From contig NC_067206.1 in assembly GCF_026262505.1 (NCBI RefSeq), positions 2,562,705 through 2,626,704 on the forward strand: a DNA stretch of 64,000 nucleotides, in the 5' to 3' direction. Each line of letters begins with the position of its first letter. The first letter of the stretch is position 1. Below the pieces are notes generated by a model. The model made no database searches. It was not told the DNA's origin and saw nothing but the letters and a program-made list of their open reading frames with translations. Positions 11,658 to 21,270 of the stretch are shown in pieces. The translations under genes were made by a program, and so were the position numbers. This DNA is from Trichomonas vaginalis G3 (taxonomy: Eukaryota > Parabasalia > Trichomonadida > Trichomonadidae).

Positions 11658-11773
11658 GACTACTTGTTTTAGGTTTTTTCCATTGTGTCATTTATTTCTT
11701 TGACGTGGCAGAAAAGTACAGAGAATATGAAGATGAACCAATGCCTGCAAATGTTCAGCATATGTACTCGTAA
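11642..11773 (+). CDS. 43-residue single-pass membrane protein
   Basis: This very short gene begins inside the last codons of the methylase gene, overlapping it by 16 bases. It encodes MWFEIGLLVLGFFHCVIYFF, a clear membrane segment, followed by a charged tail DVAEKYREYEDEPMP. All four element copies keep it open at 43 residues (7394, 11642, 58168 and 62821), with only one or two changes, which supports a real product. The function is unknown; a virion or host membrane role, for example a small viroporin-like protein, is only a guess. Confidence 0.65.
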   Translation: MWFEIGLLVLGFFHCVIYFFDVAEKYREYEDEPMPANVQHMYS

Positions 11774-11796
11774 GAGATATTTTTATCTAATATTAA

Positions 11797-12159
11797 ATGG
11801 ACGCACAGAACTTAGCGAATGCACAGCAACCTGGACAACCAAACCCAGAGAATATTCCAAATGAAGTTAGAATACAAACTGCAATGGCAAACTATGGTCA
11901 AGTGCCAACAGATGTACAAATGCAAACTGCCATGTCAAATGACGCTGCGTTAGGTTTGCCACCATGGTATGCAAATATGAGATGGAAAGAGTTTTATACA
12001 AACCCTGAAGTGGGATATAAACAACTTTATGCAGATGACGCGAACACAGGAGTTGACCCAGAATATGTTTTCTACCAGAGGAGAAACAGAATGTATGAGC
12101 TCCAGTTAAAGAATGCTATGGAACTCAACAGGAAACGTAAGAGACTAGGCGGACATTAG
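11797..12159 (+). CDS. Conserved 120-residue Maverick protein, function unknown
   Basis: The N-terminal 40 residues are rich in Gln, Asn, Ala and Pro with a twofold internal repeat (IQTAMANYGQVP and MQTAMSNDAALG). The middle has aromatic residues (PPWYANMRWKEF) and the C-terminus is basic, ending RKRKRLGGH, which suggests contact with DNA or a nuclear signal. All four copies are open at exactly 120 residues. It sits between the membrane protein and the 80-residue amphipathic protein, each with its own TTTTTA leader. The position among capsid-type genes suggests a minor virion protein. I do not recognise the family. Confidence 0.75.
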   Translation: MDAQNLANAQQPGQPNPENIPNEVRIQTAMANYGQVPTDVQMQTAMSNDAALGLPPWYANMRWKEFYTNPEVGYKQLYADDANTGVDPEYVFYQRRNRMYELQLKNAMELNRKRKRLGGH

Positions 12160-12177
12160 ATTTTTACATATAGTAAA

Positions 12178-12420
12178 ATGGGTTTCTTCAGTAAGATAGG
12201 AAACTTCTTTCGAAATGTTGGAAGAGGTATATGGAATGGAATAAAATCTGTCGGAAGAGGAATTTGGAACGGAGTCAAAAATATTGGTAAAAGAGTAGGT
12301 CAGTTCGTTGGTATTATACCTAACGACCCTGAACCAGAAGAGCAAGCTCCTGTTATACAACAGCCTGAACCTGCACCACAGTCTAGTTGGCAACCAAATC
12401 CAACACCTCAACCGTATTAA
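12178..12420 (+). CDS. 80-residue amphipathic basic protein
   Basis: The N-terminal half is a repeated amphipathic pattern: IGNFFRNVGRGIWNGIKS, then VGRGIWNGVKNIGKRVG, with glycine, aromatic and basic residues spaced as in membrane-active helices. The C-terminal half is proline- and glutamine-rich (EPEEQAPVIQQPEP and PNPTPQPY). It resembles in design, not in detectable sequence, membrane-lytic capsid peptides such as the adenovirus pVI helix. It is whole in elements 1, 2 and 4 and convergent with the minor structural gene, four bases away. Confidence 0.7.
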   Translation: MGFFSKIGNFFRNVGRGIWNGIKSVGRGIWNGVKNIGKRVGQFVGIIPNDPEPEEQAPVIQQPEPAPQSSWQPNPTPQPY

Positions 12421-12423
12421 AAA

Positions 12424-13270
12424 TTATATTTTTACCGTTCGATAGTAGTTGTATATGAAACTAAGTTCTAAGTAAAACGCATGGTATAATGGAATTATTC
12501 TTTTTCTTCCATCTGTAGTAAACCATACTTGAAAGTCTGAAATACTTCCACTTGGTGGTTCGTATAACTTTGTAGGTTTTTCGTAAAAGTCATTTGCCAA
12601 GCATAAGAAAGAGTTTTGGGCGCCAGAAAATGAAGCATGAACAATAATAGCATCTTGGTCGAAAACATTTTCATATGTTCCATTAGGGTTTTCGACTTCA
12701 TAAAAGTCTGGGTGTACTGGATATGCTGCAGGCTGATTTAACATCCTCATAAATCTATACCATGCCAAGTTGTTATATTTTGTAGAAATATAAACGTTTT
12801 CTCCAAGGTCTTCTATTTTATTGATTTTAACAGTTGCATTTTTCCTGTCATAAATAATATCGAGATGGTACTCTCCTTCGTCAATGTTATACTGGTTTGC
12901 ATATTCGATATAGATATCGTTTATTTTTTCTTGAAAAGCTTGAAGAGTTGTTTCTAAGTTTACAAGCAAACTAACTTGTAAAAGTTTTCCCTGTTCAAAT
13001 TTCTCATACATACGTTTTTCTTTGTTATAGTATCGAACTTCAAAACGACCGTAAATGGGAACCATGTATGGCTTCTGAAATGAACTTCATTCTACGAAAG
13101 CCAATAGCTTTTGTGACAGATGGGTCTCTTAACCATCTTAATGGGTAGTCAAAACGATAGCCTTCATGCTTTACGGTCTCTGTCTCAAACTTTTGACCGA
13201 CATTAGTAAAAAGTTCATCTAATGGTTTAGTTGTAGCAACTCTTGAATTTTCTTTTTCTATTGAAAGCAT
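12424..13270 (-). pseudogene. Candidate minor structural protein, about 280 residues (element 2 copy, broken)
   Basis: The product begins MLSIEKENSRVATTKPLDEL and is rich in aromatic residues and beta-prone stretches (FRYDYPLRW-like motif FDYPLRWLRDP, and VWFTTDGRKRIIPLYHAFY near the end). A diverged paralogue with the same plan lies at 51495-52323 in element 3. The gene is divergent from the fibre gene across a palindromic spacer, suggesting joint expression. I infer a virion role from this pairing; no family is recognised. The copy is broken. Confidence 0.55.
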
Positions 13271-13288
13271 ATTTTATCTAGAATAAAA
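13271..13288. promoter_or_regulatory. Palindromic bidirectional leader between fibre and minor structural genes
   Basis: The 18-bp spacer reads TTTTATCTAGAATAAAA on one strand and nearly the same on the other, centred on TCTAGA. Both genes therefore start a few bases after a TTTTAT-type motif. The same spacer occurs at 5877-5894 and 56652-56668. Confidence 0.55.
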
Positions 13289-14612
13289 ATGTCGAAAGAT
13301 ATTGCTTCCATAAGAGAAATACAACACAACCGACAACTCATTATGCAAGCTCTAAATAAGAACACAACAAACTTTTCAAACTATTCTAAGATATCTGAGT
13401 CATTGAAAGAAGGAAACTTAAAACTGACAATAAACCCAATGACAGATGAGTTTCTGTTTCAAGACAAGAAGAACAATACTGTCTGTATAAATCCAACAAA
13501 AGGAACTTTAAACGAGAAACCTATAAATGAACTTCTTTTGAAAGCAGATGTTGACAACAAAGCTGACAAAGAATATGTAGACGATGCAATAGCAAAAGAA
13601 GAAGAAAGAGCTAACAATGCTTATGCAACAAAAGAACATACTCATCCTGAACTAGCAGACAAAACATATGTTGACAATAAAATGTCAAGTGAAGTGACAA
13701 GAGCTGAAAACGAATATTCTAAAAAGACTCATATACATTCTATATCTGAAATAACAGACTTACAAGAAACCTTAAACAGTAAAAGTGCCGTTGGACATAC
13801 ACATACCATTGCAAATATTACAAACTTACAAGAAACCTTAAACAGGAAAAGTGCCGTTGGACATACACATTCTATATCTGAAATAACAGACTTAAACGTT
13901 AGCCTTGAAAAGAAAGCAAATAAGACTCATACACATACAAGTTTTACAACTGTTGCTATAGAAAGTATTGAAGGAACGGTTGAAGAAACTGGTGGGGATG
14001 CATTATATTGTAAACCTCCTAACTTTCCACAAGGTTTAACATCGGATGACGACATAACGACGATGAGAAACATTAGATGTAAAGATGTTTATGTCATGAA
14101 GGATGAACATAATATTAAATTCACTGCTCAAGATTTATATGACAAGAAAGCAGACAAAACAGAGCTTCAAACATTAAAGACAGAAATACTTCAACATTAT
14201 ATCCTATAGGCTCTATTTATACGTCAATGAACTCTACCAGACCAGAAAACTTGGTTTTGGAACTTGGACTCAAATAGTCGACAGGTTTTTGTATTGTGCA
14301 AACTCTTCAAAGGAAACAGGTGGAAGTAAAACGATTTCAGGTGAAAATTTACCTGCACATAGTCACTACATAGATTTAAGTACATCTCAAGCAGGTTGGC
14401 ATAAGCATAAATTTTGGGATTGGTCAGCAATGAAAAAGGTAAAGGATATGAGTTAAAGACAACGTTCAGTTTGCTATAAATTGTTTCTGGGTAACACTCA
14501 GGGAGATGGAAACCATACACATCGCGTTTCAGGATATACGCAAACAACGGGACAAAGTAAAGAATACATGCCACCTTACATGACAGTTTACGCATGGTAT
14601 AGAAATGCTTAG
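13289..14612 (+). pseudogene. Phage-type tail-fibre-like protein, short-shaft version (element 2 copy, broken)
   Basis: The protein has an N-terminal head domain of about 90 residues, a shaft of KADKEYVDDAI-type heptads and THTH-type repeats, and a C-terminal collar domain. This copy has two inserted repeats of LQETLN-KSAVGHTHT type that elements 1 and 3 lack, and lacks their extra KADK repeats. The collar carries YPIGSIYTSMN-type sequence, histidine pairs (HSHY, HKHKF, HTHRV) like the metal-binding HxH motifs of phage long fibres, and ends YMTVYAWYRNA, all features of bacteriophage tail fibre and collar proteins. A trimeric spike that binds cells is the obvious inference. The copy is broken in the collar region. 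Confidence 0.75.
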
Positions 14613-15567
14613 TCGTCATTTTCAACTTCTTTAGCATATTCGTCAGGAGTTGTCTTATATTTGTTAGGAACTGTCTTTGAAAGTATACCACCTTGAACTT
14701 TGACAAGTTTGAAACGAGGTCTGACAATAGTAGTTTTATCTTCTGCTTGCAGTCTGTACATTTTGCCATGTTTGCCTAAAACTTCATAATATTCTCTTGT
14801 ATACTTTCTTCTATTTTTACGAACACGAATGTGAGTACCTGTCGGGTTCCCATTGTTGTCATAGTCAATAGTATTTTCATATGGGTCGCGTTTAGGTATT
14901 TCTATTTTTACTTTGTCACCTTTCTGAAGTTTGAAGCCCGGCATTCTTTCTTGTTTGTCTCTTTTGACTAAATTATTAAATATATAGTCTTTCTCTAAGT
15001 CAGGGTTGTTTTTCATTTCTTCGGGGGAGTGGTTTCCCAAACCTTTTTGTTTACGGCTATTGTAAATATTTAAAACTTGTCTCATCTTTGCCATGGAGAA
15101 GTGTCTATATTTGTCGTCATATGACATTTCATTTGCTTCACCACCTTGTGGTTGGTTTAAGTCTCTTAACATTTTTATACAACCGTCAATGACACCAAGA
15201 GCAGAATGGTTTTGGTCGACAATGAAATATTGGTTTACATTTTTTGAACGCAGATAGTTTTTTACATCATCTGATTTGAAAGAACTTTCACAGTCAGATG
15301 TCAGTTTTGTTGGATGGTATTTGTCAACGAATATTGTCAAAGCAGTTTTCACATCTAAAATATTTTTGGACCATAATGGTATGGCTTCACAGTATCTTGT
15401 GTTTTGACCGACAAATATTAGCCAGTATGGTGGTCCATCTTTCTAACTCTCGGAATGTTTTCCAAGATATCCATAAACCAAGCATTTGGTGTTGAACTAA
15501 AGATTTTTATCATGAGTGCTTTCTTTGTCGCTTTAGAAACATAGGGGTCCTTGTTTGGATTCGTCAT
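14609..15567 (-). pseudogene. Retroviral-type (Maverick) integrase, element 2 copy (broken)
   Basis: The integrase would insert the element into host DNA and make the 6-bp duplications seen here. The core shows WFMDILEN (first acidic residue), LTSDCESSF (second) and, exactly 35 residues on, HSALGVIDGCIKML (third), so the triad reads D, D-35-D in all three copies. The C-terminal part (FKLQKGDKVKIEIPKRD and the NRRKYTREYYEVLGKHGKMY stretch) fits the SH3-like or chromo-like end of Maverick integrases. I see no clear HHCC zinc domain at the N-terminus. It is convergent with the fibre gene and divergent from the GLFG-start gene. The copy is broken. Confidence 0.85.
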
Positions 15568-15584
15568 TTTTTATCCTATAAGAA
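15568..15584. promoter_or_regulatory. 17-bp bidirectional leader, integrase and GLFG-start gene
   Basis: Only 17 bp separate two divergent start codons. Both strands carry the TTTTTAT or TTTCTTAT type motif close to ATG, so the whole shared promoter signal must lie here or inside the genes. Confidence 0.5.
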
Positions 15585-15983
15585 ATGGGTTTATTTGGCG
15601 CATTAGCAGGAGTTGCATCCAGATTTTTGCCCGCAGTGGGAACAATAGCCAGAGGTGTATTTGGAGTTGGAAGGAAGATTTTGAGTACATTAGGTATACT
15701 TAAAGAGAAAGCACAACCTATTATACAAACTGTACAGAAAGGTTGGGTAGCACGAGATGCAACAAATCTTATTCCAAATCCTGAAACAAGAGGAAAAGTT
15801 CAAGGATGGATGGACAATGTAGGAAGACAAGCAGGAAACTATTATAACAAAGCAAATGACTACTATAACCAAGCAGGACACTATATGGACCAAGGTGAAA
15901 GATTCTTTAACAGAGGATATAACCATGCACAACAATGGGTAAACAATAACCAACCTCAACCGCCTCAAACGTGGGGAATGTAA
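15585..15983 (+). CDS. 133-residue protein with fusion-peptide-like N-terminus
   Basis: The protein starts MGLFGALAGVASRFLPAVG, a glycine-rich amphipathic stretch very like the influenza HA2 fusion peptide (GLFGAIAGF). A helical middle follows (about residues 35-75), then a Tyr/Asn/Gln-rich tail with NYYNKANDYYNQAGHYMDQG and a Pro-rich end. Three copies are open at 132-133 residues. By analogy with adenovirus pVI and similar capsid proteins it may be a membrane-penetration protein; this is inference. A glycine at position 2 also leaves N-myristoylation possible. It lies between integrase and the small 50-residue gene. Confidence 0.7.
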   Translation: MGLFGALAGVASRFLPAVGTIARGVFGVGRKILSTLGILKEKAQPIIQTVQKGWVARDATNLIPNPETRGKVQGWMDNVGRQAGNYYNKANDYYNQAGHYMDQGERFFNRGYNHAQQWVNNNQPQPPQTWGM

Positions 15984-16002
15984 AGTTTTTTACTGAGATG
16001 AA

Positions 16003-16155
16003 ATGAACAATACAGCATTGAGACAAATGGGTTCAAGATGGATTTGTCGGCTTCCAGCAGTTACACAACGTGTTTGTCAAGTTCTTCCTATACCTCAGGA
16101 AGTTTTAGACCGACTTAAAAAACAACAACAACCAGTTGAAAACAAACCAAACTAA
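16003..16155 (+). CDS. 50-residue basic protein, function unknown
   Basis: The short product begins MNNTALRQMGSRWICRL and includes VLPIPQEVLDRLKKQQQ. It has its own leader TTTTTACTGAGATGAA right before the ATG, identical to that of the next gene, which argues for expression. Related sequences are at 2928-3078 and 53697-53847. No family is recognised. Confidence 0.5.
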   Translation: MNNTALRQMGSRWICRLPAVTQRVCQVLPIPQEVLDRLKKQQQPVENKPN

Positions 16156-16174
16156 AATTTTTTACTGAGATGAA

Positions 16175-16758
16175 ATGACCGAAGAAGTTGAAACGGTAGA
16201 TTTGACACCACAAACAAAAAGTTCAGAACCATTGTCAAAACCTGTCAAAGAACTTACAGATGAAGAGAAAAATTCAATAATAGAAAGTGCCAGGTCTGGA
16301 AATACAAACCCTAACTACAAAGTCACTTTTCATAAAAATGGAACGGCTAGTATCTCAAAAAAGAAACAGACTCTCACAAATAAAATATTGAAGTCTGAAG
16401 GAGCTTTCGAGACAACAGATGGAAAAGTTTACTTCACTGACCAACAGTTCATTATAGAACATCTCATTGACTTAGAGTCGAAATATTCTAAACTTTACAA
16501 CAAACACAAAAAGTTGAAAGGAAAACAAAAACAAATGGCATATGATATTTATGAAGATGTTGACGACACAACTGTTCCTGCAAGTGAAGTAAAGTCAGAG
16601 AACCGAAAAGTGACGAAAAACCGATAGAAGAAGAAAAACCAAAAACTGAAGATAAACCAAAACCAAAGTTTAGTTTGGAAACTAAACCAAGTCAACCTTC
16701 ATTAGCTGGTATGGGTTGGCGTCAAAGACTTATGGCAGCAGGCGGTTATGTAAAGTAA
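16175..16758 (+). pseudogene. Lys/Glu-rich protein, about 190 residues (element 2 copy, broken)
   Basis: The product begins MTEEVETVDLTPQTKSSEPL and is strongly charged. A central part (VTFHKNGTASISKKKQTLTN, then a helical LIDLESKYSKLYNKHKKL coiled-coil stretch) is followed by a Lys/Glu/Pro repeat (EEKPIEED-type) and a conserved C-terminus GMGWRQRLMAAGGYVK. The hydrophobic, glycine-ended tail is unusual for a charged protein and may bind a partner or be a processing site. It is upstream of polB. The copy is broken. Confidence 0.55.
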
Positions 16759-16803
16759 AGAAAAAAATATTTTTTTTATTTTTATAAAAATGCCCCATAT
16801 AGA

Positions 16804-18927
16804 ATGGATAGAAAATCTGCTAGAATAAAAGCAGAGTTGCAAAGATATGGTTGGAGAGTTTCGAAGAAGTTTAAATATAGGAAGGGAAGACCCATAAAAG
16901 TCTATGACAAACTGGCTGGTCTTCGCTACGAAATGGATTTGGAAACAGCACGTGCAATTATCCAAACAGACTAGAGAGGTTAGAAGAAGAACGTCTTATG
17001 GACATGCCTTTCGATGTTAGTGAACCTCAAGTTGAAGGACACGACGGCTTTGCCAGATTCTACTGGAAACATGACGAACAATTGCATCCTTTGAGAAGGA
17101 AAAAAGGAAAAGGTGAAGACACACATGCTCCCATGGAAAGAACAAGATATGCATATGAAAGTATCGTGAAGTTAGAAGTCAAATTACATCTGGTCGAACC
17201 TTTACAGTAAACTTTGACGAAGGAAAGAACAAAGAAGGCTTCATGGGTGTACTTGCTGCAATTCAAGACGGAAATAAGAAAGGATACAATCTCAGATTGA
17301 CCATAACAGATTTGGATGGTCACATTTACTATGCACATGGCAATGAACAAACAGCTGCAAAACTTCTTGACGCTTTCAAGACTACAAAGAGAGAACAAAT
17401 GGTTGACTCCGACTCAGACATTTTGAATGCAATTGAAGGAATTGCAAGTGTCAAGTTCGAATGGTACCAACCTAACCCTCAAGCAGTCAGACAACATGCT
17501 GGATACTTCCCGTTCATAAATAAGTCTGACATTGACTTGACAAGGTATGGAATTTACAATTCAATTGAAACAATTGTCAATGAACCTTGTATTCTTACAT
17601 GTCTCAGGAACTCTGGTCTTGTTACAGATGAGAAGATGAAGTATCTTGAGTCATGTGTGAAGACAAGGTACATTCTCAGAGGTCAATTGGCAAAAATTGC
17701 ACCGTTGGCAAATGTCAATATCCGAGTCAACATACCTACAGCTAAAGGTTCTTCACATGACGACTATGTTGTTGACAATTACCATGGTTGAAGATTGTAA
17801 TTGTCCACAACCACTTCATGTTGAACGAAAGTCTTACAAACCCATTGTTCGGAAAAGGCAAGTGCAACATTGTCAGAGCTGTAAACATTCTTTTCGAGAA
17901 AGGTTTGTTGGAACCAATTCCAGATGACAAGCTGACAGAAACTTTTGTACCAAAAGACGAAACAAACTTTTCACTGTTAGCAAGACCAAAAGTTGTTCCA
18001 GACAAAGTTCTAGTACAAAAGAAGTACACAATTCCACAAGGAGTTGGATTGTTCGGATACCAACCTGAACCAGAAGAACTTCCAATGAGGTTGCAAGAAC
18101 TTCAAGATGCTATAAACAAACTTCCATTGAGACATCCAATTGACGTCAAATTGTATTGGAGAGCATCTGAGTTAGGTCAGAAGGTTTTATATGAAACAGG
18201 TTGCTTCGACGATGTTTATGAGATAACAGGAGAAGTTTCTCAGAAGATAAGAGACTCACTTGAATTTCCACAAACTGGACCAATTGGTTGCGACAAGTTC
18301 GACTCAGATGAAAAGATATACTATGTCGACTTTAACGCTGCATACATGAGGTTTGTCCAATATATTCCGACTGGAATTCCAAACGAAGATGGTGATTCCC
18401 GGAAGGAACTATACAGTTGGAAAAGTCATACAACAACTGTATGATATTAGGAAAGCTTCAAACCCCAAACTTGCAATGACACTCAAATTGCTTATGAATT
18501 CGACATGGGGATATTCCATTAAGAAACCTCAAGAGATGAAGAGTAACATTATGAGAAGGTCGACAACTTTGTTGAAAGGTTTTCTCCTTTTGTTTTGAAG
18601 TACGAATTCACTCAAGGTCAAAGTGGCTTAGTAACCACATTAAAACCTATTGTCGAACATTGGTCTTACCCTCAGTTCGCAAAGGCAGTCCTTGACAACT
18701 ACAACAAATTCTTCTCCGAAGTCAAATCCAAAGTGAAGGTTTACTATGAGAACATTGACGCACTCATGACGAACGAAGAAGGGTACAACAAACTCATTGA
18801 AATGGGCATGGTCGGTGAAAAGATGGGTCAATTCAAATTGGACAAAAATTTTCACCGAAGTTCATGTCCTCTCCAAGCGTAAGTACTGGGGCATACTTGA
18901 AGACGGCACAGAAATAAACATTGCATG
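16804..18927 (+). pseudogene. Protein-primed type DNA polymerase B, element 2 copy (broken)
   Basis: The polymerase would replicate the element DNA from a terminal-protein primer. Motif A (YYVDFNAAYMRF), motif B (KLLMNSTWGYS) and a motif C candidate around YYENIDALM stand in the right order over the C-terminal 250 residues. The N-terminal part, including a basic segment RYGWRVSKKFKYRKGRPIKV, is not recognisable as an exonuclease and could include a terminal-protein region. It is convergent with the first accessory gene. The copy is broken several times. Element 3 has no matching gene. Confidence 0.8.
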
Positions 18928-18955
18928 AAATAAAAAATTTTTATTCGAATTTGAA

Positions 18956-19216
18956 TTAAAATGTGGGAATTCTTGGGAACGGGAAAGGCTTATTTACTTG
19001 AGGAACAGGTAAAGGTGGTGGAGGTGGAGGTGGTGGCAACCAGTCCATTTTATATTCCTTCCTAGCTAATTTCCGTTTAATTTCATGGTCGCCCTCGGAG
19101 TCTTTGAATCGGACAGGTCGAGTTACACCATTCTTGGTCTCAAACTCATATATAACCTGTTTGTCTGTATTTTCGTCGACTATGGCACGAGACACAAACA
19201 TTGACCAAACGGACAA
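18956..19216 (-). CDS. 86-residue protein with proline run, function unknown
   Basis: The product begins MSVWSMFVSRAIVDENTDKQ and has a run of eight prolines (near residues 61-68) followed by a Pro/Phe-rich end. It opens the accessory block and is divergent from the next gene by a few bases. No family is recognised. The base composition is richer in G and C than the core genes nearby. It could be a chance frame, but the proline tail and position favour a gene. Confidence 0.45.
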   Translation of the reverse strand: MSVWSMFVSRAIVDENTDKQVIYEFETKNGVTRPVRFKDSEGDHEIKRKLARKEYKMDWLPPPPPPPPLPVPQVNKPFPFPRIPTF

Positions 19217-19231
19217 AAAGTGTCATTTCGG

Positions 19232-19495
19232 ATGGTCAAGCAGCCAATCGCATTCGAGCACTTCGAAGAAGCCTTACGTTCCAAGGGAGAGGGTGTCTGG
19301 TGCAAGGCAGAGGTCATGAAACTCTACGAGCAGTACATCCTCAATGCCTGGGAGGACAAATCGTCCTTGGATTGGCAATTCTACCAACTCCTCTGGGACG
19401 ACCTCCTACGCAACTGGGATAACGAAAGAGTCCAATTCAAAGGTCGGGAACTAATTTTGCAAATTACCCTTAATTTAACATACTTATCCAAATAA
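19232..19495 (+). CDS. 87-residue acidic helical protein, function unknown
   Basis: I choose the ATG at 19232 (MVKQPIAFEHFEEALRSKGE) because it follows GTGTCATTTCGG, which fits the Trichomonas initiator consensus; an in-frame ATG four codons earlier is possible. The protein is rich in Trp, Leu and charged residues (LYEQYILNAWEDKSSLDWQF), suggesting a small all-helical fold. It lies in the accessory block. No family is recognised. Confidence 0.5.
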   Translation: MVKQPIAFEHFEEALRSKGEGVWCKAEVMKLYEQYILNAWEDKSSLDWQFYQLLWDDLLRNWDNERVQFKGRELILQITLNLTYLSK

Positions 19496-19544
19496 ACACC
19501 TAAATTTACTTGGGGTTTCCCCCTAAAATAAAATTTTTTTACTC

Positions 19545-20252
19545 TTAGAACCACTCGAGGTTCTCCTTACGGTTGTTGAGCTTGTCACCGTCAATGTGTC
19601 TGACCCTCGTCTTCTTGTCTGGATTTGGAACCCATTGAATTGCGACAAGCTTGCCCATGGAAATTGAACCGCGATTCCGAAGGTTAAGGTTCAAGTGTCC
19701 CAAGTTGTTGAGGACTGGGGTAAGAACCTTGCCGGTCTCCCTGTTGCGGATTTTGTATGGGTAGGGTTGGGAAATTTCATAAGCGTCATCGGCAACAAGG
19801 GTTGCCCAAACTTCCTCTTCTTTGTGTTTCTCTTCTTCCTCTTCTTCCTCTTCTTCCTCTTCTTCCTCTTCTTCCTCTTCTTTGATAATACCTTCGGCAA
19901 TTCTGTGTTCACGAAGTACGGTGTTGCATGTTCTGTCCTTTCCGAGTACCTTCCAGATGGCGTCTATCTCTTCGAAGAAACGGTAGATGAGTCGGGCAAG
20001 GTTTTGGTTCTCTATGTTGTATTGGCGCAAGGTTTCCGCGAACTCGTACAGGACTTTCTCATTGGAAGCTTGGTTCGTGAGGACATTGGCTTTGAGATTG
20101 GTTATCTCTAACATAAGACTATTTTGGAGAGTCTTAATGGAGTTTGTCAGATGAGCGTTCAATTGGGCAATTTGAATTTGAATTGGGCGCTTGTCTGGCA
20201 ACCTTGAAAGGACATCTGCCATTGAGTTTGGCTTCGGTGCTTGTTCGGACAT
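19545..20252 (-). CDS. Coiled-coil protein with C-terminal NUMOD4/HNH-type domain
   Basis: This 235-residue protein looks whole. Residues about 30-110 are helical and coiled-coil-like (IQIAQLNAHLTNSIKTLQNS). A run of about eighteen glutamates (residues about 128-146) comes from a TTC/CTC-type triplet microsatellite at 19820-19885. The C-terminal 80 residues match the plan of phage-type homing nucleases: YEISQPYPYKIRNRETGKVL (NUMOD4-like), then VRHIDGDKLNNRKENLEW, the typical HNH core. The protein ends right after ENLEW, where full HNH proteins usually continue a little. DNA nicking is inferred; the fusion could instead use the domain only for DNA binding. Confidence 0.7.
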   Translation of the reverse strand: MSEQAPKPNSMADVLSRLPDKRPIQIQIAQLNAHLTNSIKTLQNSLMLEITNLKANVLTNQASNEKVLYEFAETLRQYNIENQNLARLIYRFFEEIDAIWKVLGKDRTCNTVLREHRIAEGIIKEEEEEEEEEEEEEEEEEKHKEEEVWATLVADDAYEISQPYPYKIRNRETGKVLTPVLNNLGHLNLNLRNRGSISMGKLVAIQWVPNPDKKTRVRHIDGDKLNNRKENLEWF

Positions 20253-20284
20253 CGAAAAAATGAAGTGGTTTGAGAATGGCGGTT

Positions 20285-20868
20285 TTACTTCAAAAAGCTT
20301 GTTATGACAGTTATGTCATACAACAAGTTTAAAATAATATCTTGCTCTTCTTCTGAACGTTTGTTGTCTCTTCCGATAAAAGTTTCGAACATGAGAACCA
20401 AAAAACGTTTTTTGAGGAACCGAAAGAGTTCAGGCAAACGTTCATATTCCGGATATGTTGGGAGCAGTTCGAAACATCTGAGCTGACTTTCGGACAAAAT
20501 TGGGACAATGTCAACAAATTCATCTTTGGTCGGACTGCTTGAAGGTAAGTCCCTTACATGTAAGTAGCTCTGGTAAAGTCTTCTCATTTCTGCTAACTTT
20601 TGGAGTATAGCTTCGTAGTTTAGAAGTTTTAATTTTAATTGTCTTATTCCACTCTTGACATCTAAACGGTAACTATCCATGAGGTCAAGAGTAGCTTTGG
20701 TAGCTTTAAGTGGAGCTATCTGTTCCTTGACTCCTGCAATTTTGGTTGCAATTGTGATTGAGCTCCTTCAAGTTCGCCGTCTATGTCGTTCTCAACGTCT
20801 TCAACTATGGCTTGAAACTCTTCATCGGTCCATTGAGATTGGTGTGGGACGAATTTAACTTGCTTCAT
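20285..20868 (-). pseudogene. Helical protein, function unknown (broken)
   Basis: The N-terminal part begins MKQVKFVPHQSQWTDEEFQA and the C-terminal part is a helical, leucine-rich segment with ELLPTYPEYERLPELFRFLK. The start follows TTTCATTTTTTGAA, an initiator-like sequence. It is in the accessory block next to the HNH protein, in the same direction. No family is recognised. It appears broken. Confidence 0.45.
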
Positions 20869-20899
20869 TTCAAAAAATGAAAAAAATGTTTTTACTCTA

Positions 20900-21260
20900 A
20901 ACGTTAAGGTTTAGAACTGGTTGGATGTCGCCTTCACAGGTTATGTAGAACGGCGTCCTGAGAAGTGGAACAGTGCTCTGAGAATTTGTATAATTCGTGG
21001 AATTGGACTCTCTCTGTTTGGAAGTTGTATCATGGGCGCTTTGCAAAGAACTTGAGAAGAGCTTCTTTCTTCATCTCCTTTATGTCGTCTACAGGAGTGT
21101 TTTCTGGTATTTGAATTGGAATTCCGGTTTCAATTTCGATTTTCAGCGCACCTCTTCCAGACAACCAGAAGCCGAGGGACTTGTTGGCTTTGTCCTTGCC
21201 CAAGTACTGCTTAACAACTTCATTTATCTCTATAAGGTAAATTGCCTCATCTAATGTCTG
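20900..21260 (-). pseudogene. Unknown small protein (broken)
   Basis: The minus strand encodes a protein-like stretch with LIEINEVVKQYLGKDKANKS, FWLSGRGALKIEIETGIPI and VDDIKEMKKEALLKFFAK. Its upstream end runs into the 22-bp tandem array at 21271, so the true start is unclear. It appears broken. No family is recognised. Confidence 0.4.
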
Positions 21261-21270
21261 ATGTTGTCCA

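Noticed and set aside
15585-15983. Viral envelope fusion protein
   Set aside because: Only the first residues resemble a fusion peptide; the protein has no ectodomain, no signal peptide and no anchoring membrane segment.
1-18930. Elements 1 and 2 as one large assembly palindrome
   Set aside because: The arms differ at many positions, the spacer holds a normal host Myb gene, and element 2 has its own target duplication. A misassembly cannot be excluded without long reads, but independent insertion fits better.
19691-19912. Lysine-run frame overlapping the HNH protein
   Set aside because: It is the alternative reading of the same TTC-rich microsatellite; the HNH frame has a recognisable domain.
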